A DNA stretch of 64,000 bases, from assembly GCF_037893015.1 (NCBI RefSeq), contig NC_133660.1:284863078-284927077 (forward strand), written 5' to 3'. The position numbers and the translations under genes were made by a program. The notes under the pieces are model-generated. The model did not search any database, was not told the origin of the DNA, and saw nothing but the letters and a program-made list of their open reading frames with translations. Origin of the DNA: Macrotis lagotis (Eukaryota > Chordata > Mammalia > Peramelemorphia > Peramelidae). Positions 61,324 to 64,000 of the stretch are shown one piece after another (within the stretch, counting starts at the first letter, position 1; every line of letters starts with the position of its first letter).

Positions 61324-61475
61324 AGGGGTAGCTAGGTGGCATAGTGGATAGAACATCCACTCTGGAGAGAGGAGGACCCGAGTTCAAATTTGCCCTTAAG
61401 ACACTTAATAATTACCTAGCTGTGTGACCTCGGGCAAGTCACTTAACCCCTACTGCCTTGCAAAAAACAAAAAAG
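61324..61475 (+). mobile_element. WSINE1-type SINE
   Basis: GGGGTAGCTAGGTGGCATAG head. GATACATTCCA occurs just before it and ATACATTCCAAAC just after, a probable 11-bp target-site duplication. Confidence 0.93.
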
Positions 61476-61519
61476 ATACATTCCAAACACATGAAATTTA
61501 AGACTTTTTACCTGGTGAT

Positions 61520-62010
61520 ATGAAAAGCAAATTATAGAGGAACAAGAAAAAAAATCATCTTTCTGATCTGATTCTAAATTACCCTGATAAGGGAAGATTT
61601 CAAAATCAAACGAGAGTATCTCAACTGATAAATGGTTAAAGGATATTAACAGTAAGCAATAAGATTTTAAAAAATGGTAAAACAAAATTATCGGGAGATT
61701 ACAGAAAAACAGGCATATCATCCATTGCACTATTGGTGATGCTCAGTCATTCTGAGAAGCAATTTCTGGAACTATGCTTCAAAAGTAATGAAAACTGTGC
61801 ATGTCTTGACCCAGTAATAGGCTACTATTAGGCCTATGTAGACCAAAGGGTAAAAGAACTTATTTGTACAGTAATATTTATAGCAACTATTTTTGTAGAG
61901 GTTTATAAAAACCAAGAGTGTTCAAATTTAAAAGATCATTATCCCTTAAGAAAAAATGAGTTTCAGAGTAGCTTGCTAAAAGTTATATGAACTGATGAAG
62001 AGTGAACTGG
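61520..62010 (+). mobile_element. Old L1 3'-end fragment
   Basis: Plus-strand decayed L1 wording: GATAAATGGTTAAAGGATAT, TGACCCAGTAATAGGCTACT, TTTATAGCAACTATTTTTGT. Confidence 0.55.
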
Positions 62011-64000
62011 GTAAAACCAAGTCATCTATTAAGTGCCTACTCTCTACTGAGAGTCCAAGCCAGTCTCTCTCCCCTAGGAGCCCCCAATCTAATGGAGGAG
62101 ACAAGTAAACAAACATGTACTAATCATTATGTATTTCCTGAACTCTTCTAGCACAGCACCTCTCTGCTGAGAAGTGGAAAGCAATATTCATCCTGGGGAC
62201 ACCACACAGCGTCCTTCAGTTTTCCAGGCTATAGAGAGTTGCAATCCTTTATAGGGCTGTCCTATTAAATTTTCTTCTATATAGAAATTTCTATGGTTCT
62301 TTATTCTACTGCAGGGGTCTTTAACCTTATTTTCTAACTGAAACTTAGCATTTTCATCAATATGAATGTAGGCAACAAATCATAGTATTATTGGCAGTAT
62401 CTGTGACTGTCACCAAGAGAAATCATAGATGTATCAGTTTTTTGCAGACATCTCAAACTAGTTTTCATATTTCTCAATTATTTGAAATTACTGTTATTAT
62501 AATCTTTAACCTGACTAAATATTAGATGTACTGTTATATATTATTTAATGTATTGAAATAAGGCACATTACTATGTCACAAAACAAAATATTTTGGATAA
62601 CTACTGCAATATAATTGGTTTCCTTTGCAATCCTATGAGTTACATTCTATTCACTTAAAAACATTATTCTGAGGAAGAGTTTCATAGGCTATCCCAGGTT
62701 ATCAAGCAGGTGCAAAACAGAATAAAAGTCTTGATCTCCTGAGTCAAATTTAAACTTCTAGCATTCAAAGACTTCTGCTAACTGGAACCACTCTTTGTTC
62801 CTTCCCAGTCTTATCTTATTCTACTTCCACTCTCAATAAACTATACTCTGGACTAGCTGGGCTTATCAGTGTTTCTCAAACAGGCCTAGTAATTTCCCTC
62901 TGATGCACTTTCACTTTGCTCCCATGTATTTTAGGAATTTGTGTTAGTGGTCTTATCTTACTGGACTAGACCTAAGCTCCAAGAGGGGATTCGATTTTAT
63001 TTTAAACTTCATAATCTTTTCCCATAATCTACCCCAATGCCCTGCCTACAAAAGGAAGATTAATTCAGACTTATTTTTTGAAAGAGCCAAACCAAAGTCA
63101 CTGAAATATTCCAGGGCTTGTCATATAGTATAAGGTTGGTTGATTTTCCCTTAGTAATTAATGGGAATTCAAAGGGAAAAGTGATTTCTGCTATACATAA
63201 ATTGTTTGATCTATTTAAATGTAAATGCTTATATTTTCTTCTTAACAGGAATAGACTCTTCCTCCCCAGTCACTAGACACCCCAAAAAGACTGAAGGACA
63301 GGAGGAATGACGACATGATGGTGCCAGGTACTGCCAGAGACCAACACTGTTCAGGCACCACTGGTATCTCTTCACATCTGAATGGGAATTTGAAAGGCAA
63401 TAAAGGAAGGATGAAGGTGAAATTCAAAGCAACCTAACAGAATCAAAAATTTAGAAAGCTTAGCAAGAATAAACAAAGACAAGAAACACATTCAGCTGGG
63501 ACAACCTTGATTTCTATTCAAATCAGACTTCTAAAATGGTCTTAAAAAACTTATTTACTGGACACCAGTCTCATTATAAATAGTAGGCACATGTGAATGA
63601 TGCCGATAAGGGAACCCCAGATGAAGCCTGGCTACCTTCTTCTGAAAGGCTCAGCAGGATTTAAGGAAAAGGAAAAACCCAAGACAACTCAAGGAATGTC
63701 AATTTGGATATTCCAGGAACTCTCTGTCTTCAGCCACCTGAACAAAACCTCTAGGACCCATACATAGCATGCTAGTCATGACTGCATTGTCTACCTGGAG
63801 CTGTCATCAGAAAGAATTTGGCTTACTTGAAAACTTAGATGTCCTTTTATTTGATTTTGGGAAAAGAACAAAACCCCAAAAAGTGCTTTGGTGTCCTTGG
63901 CACAGTCAAACTGTCTCGAGAATGGGGCCTCCCTGTTCAATCGGAAGTCCTCTCCAACAGGACAGTCTCCAGTTGTCTCCTTCCATTCCCCACACCCAGC
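62011..64000. other. RTN3 intron to right edge, nothing recognised
   Basis: About 2 kb of AT-rich intronic sequence. A CATCTATTAAGTGCCTACTC phrase near 62020 may be an ancient repeat. No reticulon exon seen. Confidence 0.5.

Larger units (their letters stand above)
52499..64000 (-). other. RTN3: RTN3 intron upstream of the reticulon domain (incomplete)
   Basis: The remaining 11.5 kb to the right edge is intronic. It holds SINEs, old L1-derived sequence, simple repeats and undistinguished AT-rich DNA. The large acidic exon of the long RTN3 isoform and the first exon were looked for but not found, so they must lie further right. Confidence 0.75.

Noticed and set aside
52499-64000. The long RTN3 isoform exon
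   Set aside because: No large acidic open frame of the right kind on the minus strand; longest frames here are about 130 codons without RTN3 features.

Overview
This is vertebrate nuclear DNA from a marsupial, most likely an Australian one and plausibly a dasyurid (Tasmanian devil, antechinus or dunnart group). The evidence is about twenty copies of a tRNA-derived SINE of the type I recognise as WSINE1, plus marsupial-style L1 and L1-derived elements. I could not compare against a database, so the species call is inference.

The window holds the 3' ends of two conserved, convergent host genes. ZFTA (C11orf95) lies on the + strand, with five coding exons between 37053 and 43837 and a 3' UTR to about 45845. 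RTN3 lies on the - strand: its six reticulon-domain exons run from 52498 down to 48560, its 3' UTR runs down to about 46313, and the upstream part of the gene is beyond the right edge. The two genes meet tail to tail across about 470 bp, the same neighbours as on human chromosome 11q13.

Region by region: 1-12 kb is repeat-rich intergenic DNA with a creatine kinase B (CKB) processed pseudogene at 1104-2528. 10.5-28 kb is a dense nest of L1 elements in both orientations, including a U6 snRNA/L1 chimera and a 5' L1 fragment inserted inside another L1. 28-35.5 kb is sparse intergenic DNA with simple repeats and old SINEs. 35.6-39.3 kb is a CpG island with minisatellites, around ZFTA exon 1. 40.8-43.8 kb carries ZFTA exons 2-5 in a second GC-rich block. 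46.3-64 kb is the end of RTN3 with its introns, which hold SINEs and old L1 debris.

ZFTA encodes a nuclear protein with four similar C-x2-C-x14-H-x4-H zinc fingers, one per exon for exons 2-5, all joined by phase-1 introns. RTN3 encodes an endoplasmic-reticulum membrane-shaping reticulon. Nothing suggests the two work together. The most notable structures are a ten-copy tandem array of the ZFTA exon 3 splice donor in intron 3, a reading-frame conflict in ZFTA exon 5 with an in-frame alternative acceptor, and several retrotransposition scars. I found no CRISPR array, prokaryotic operon, tRNA or rRNA gene.
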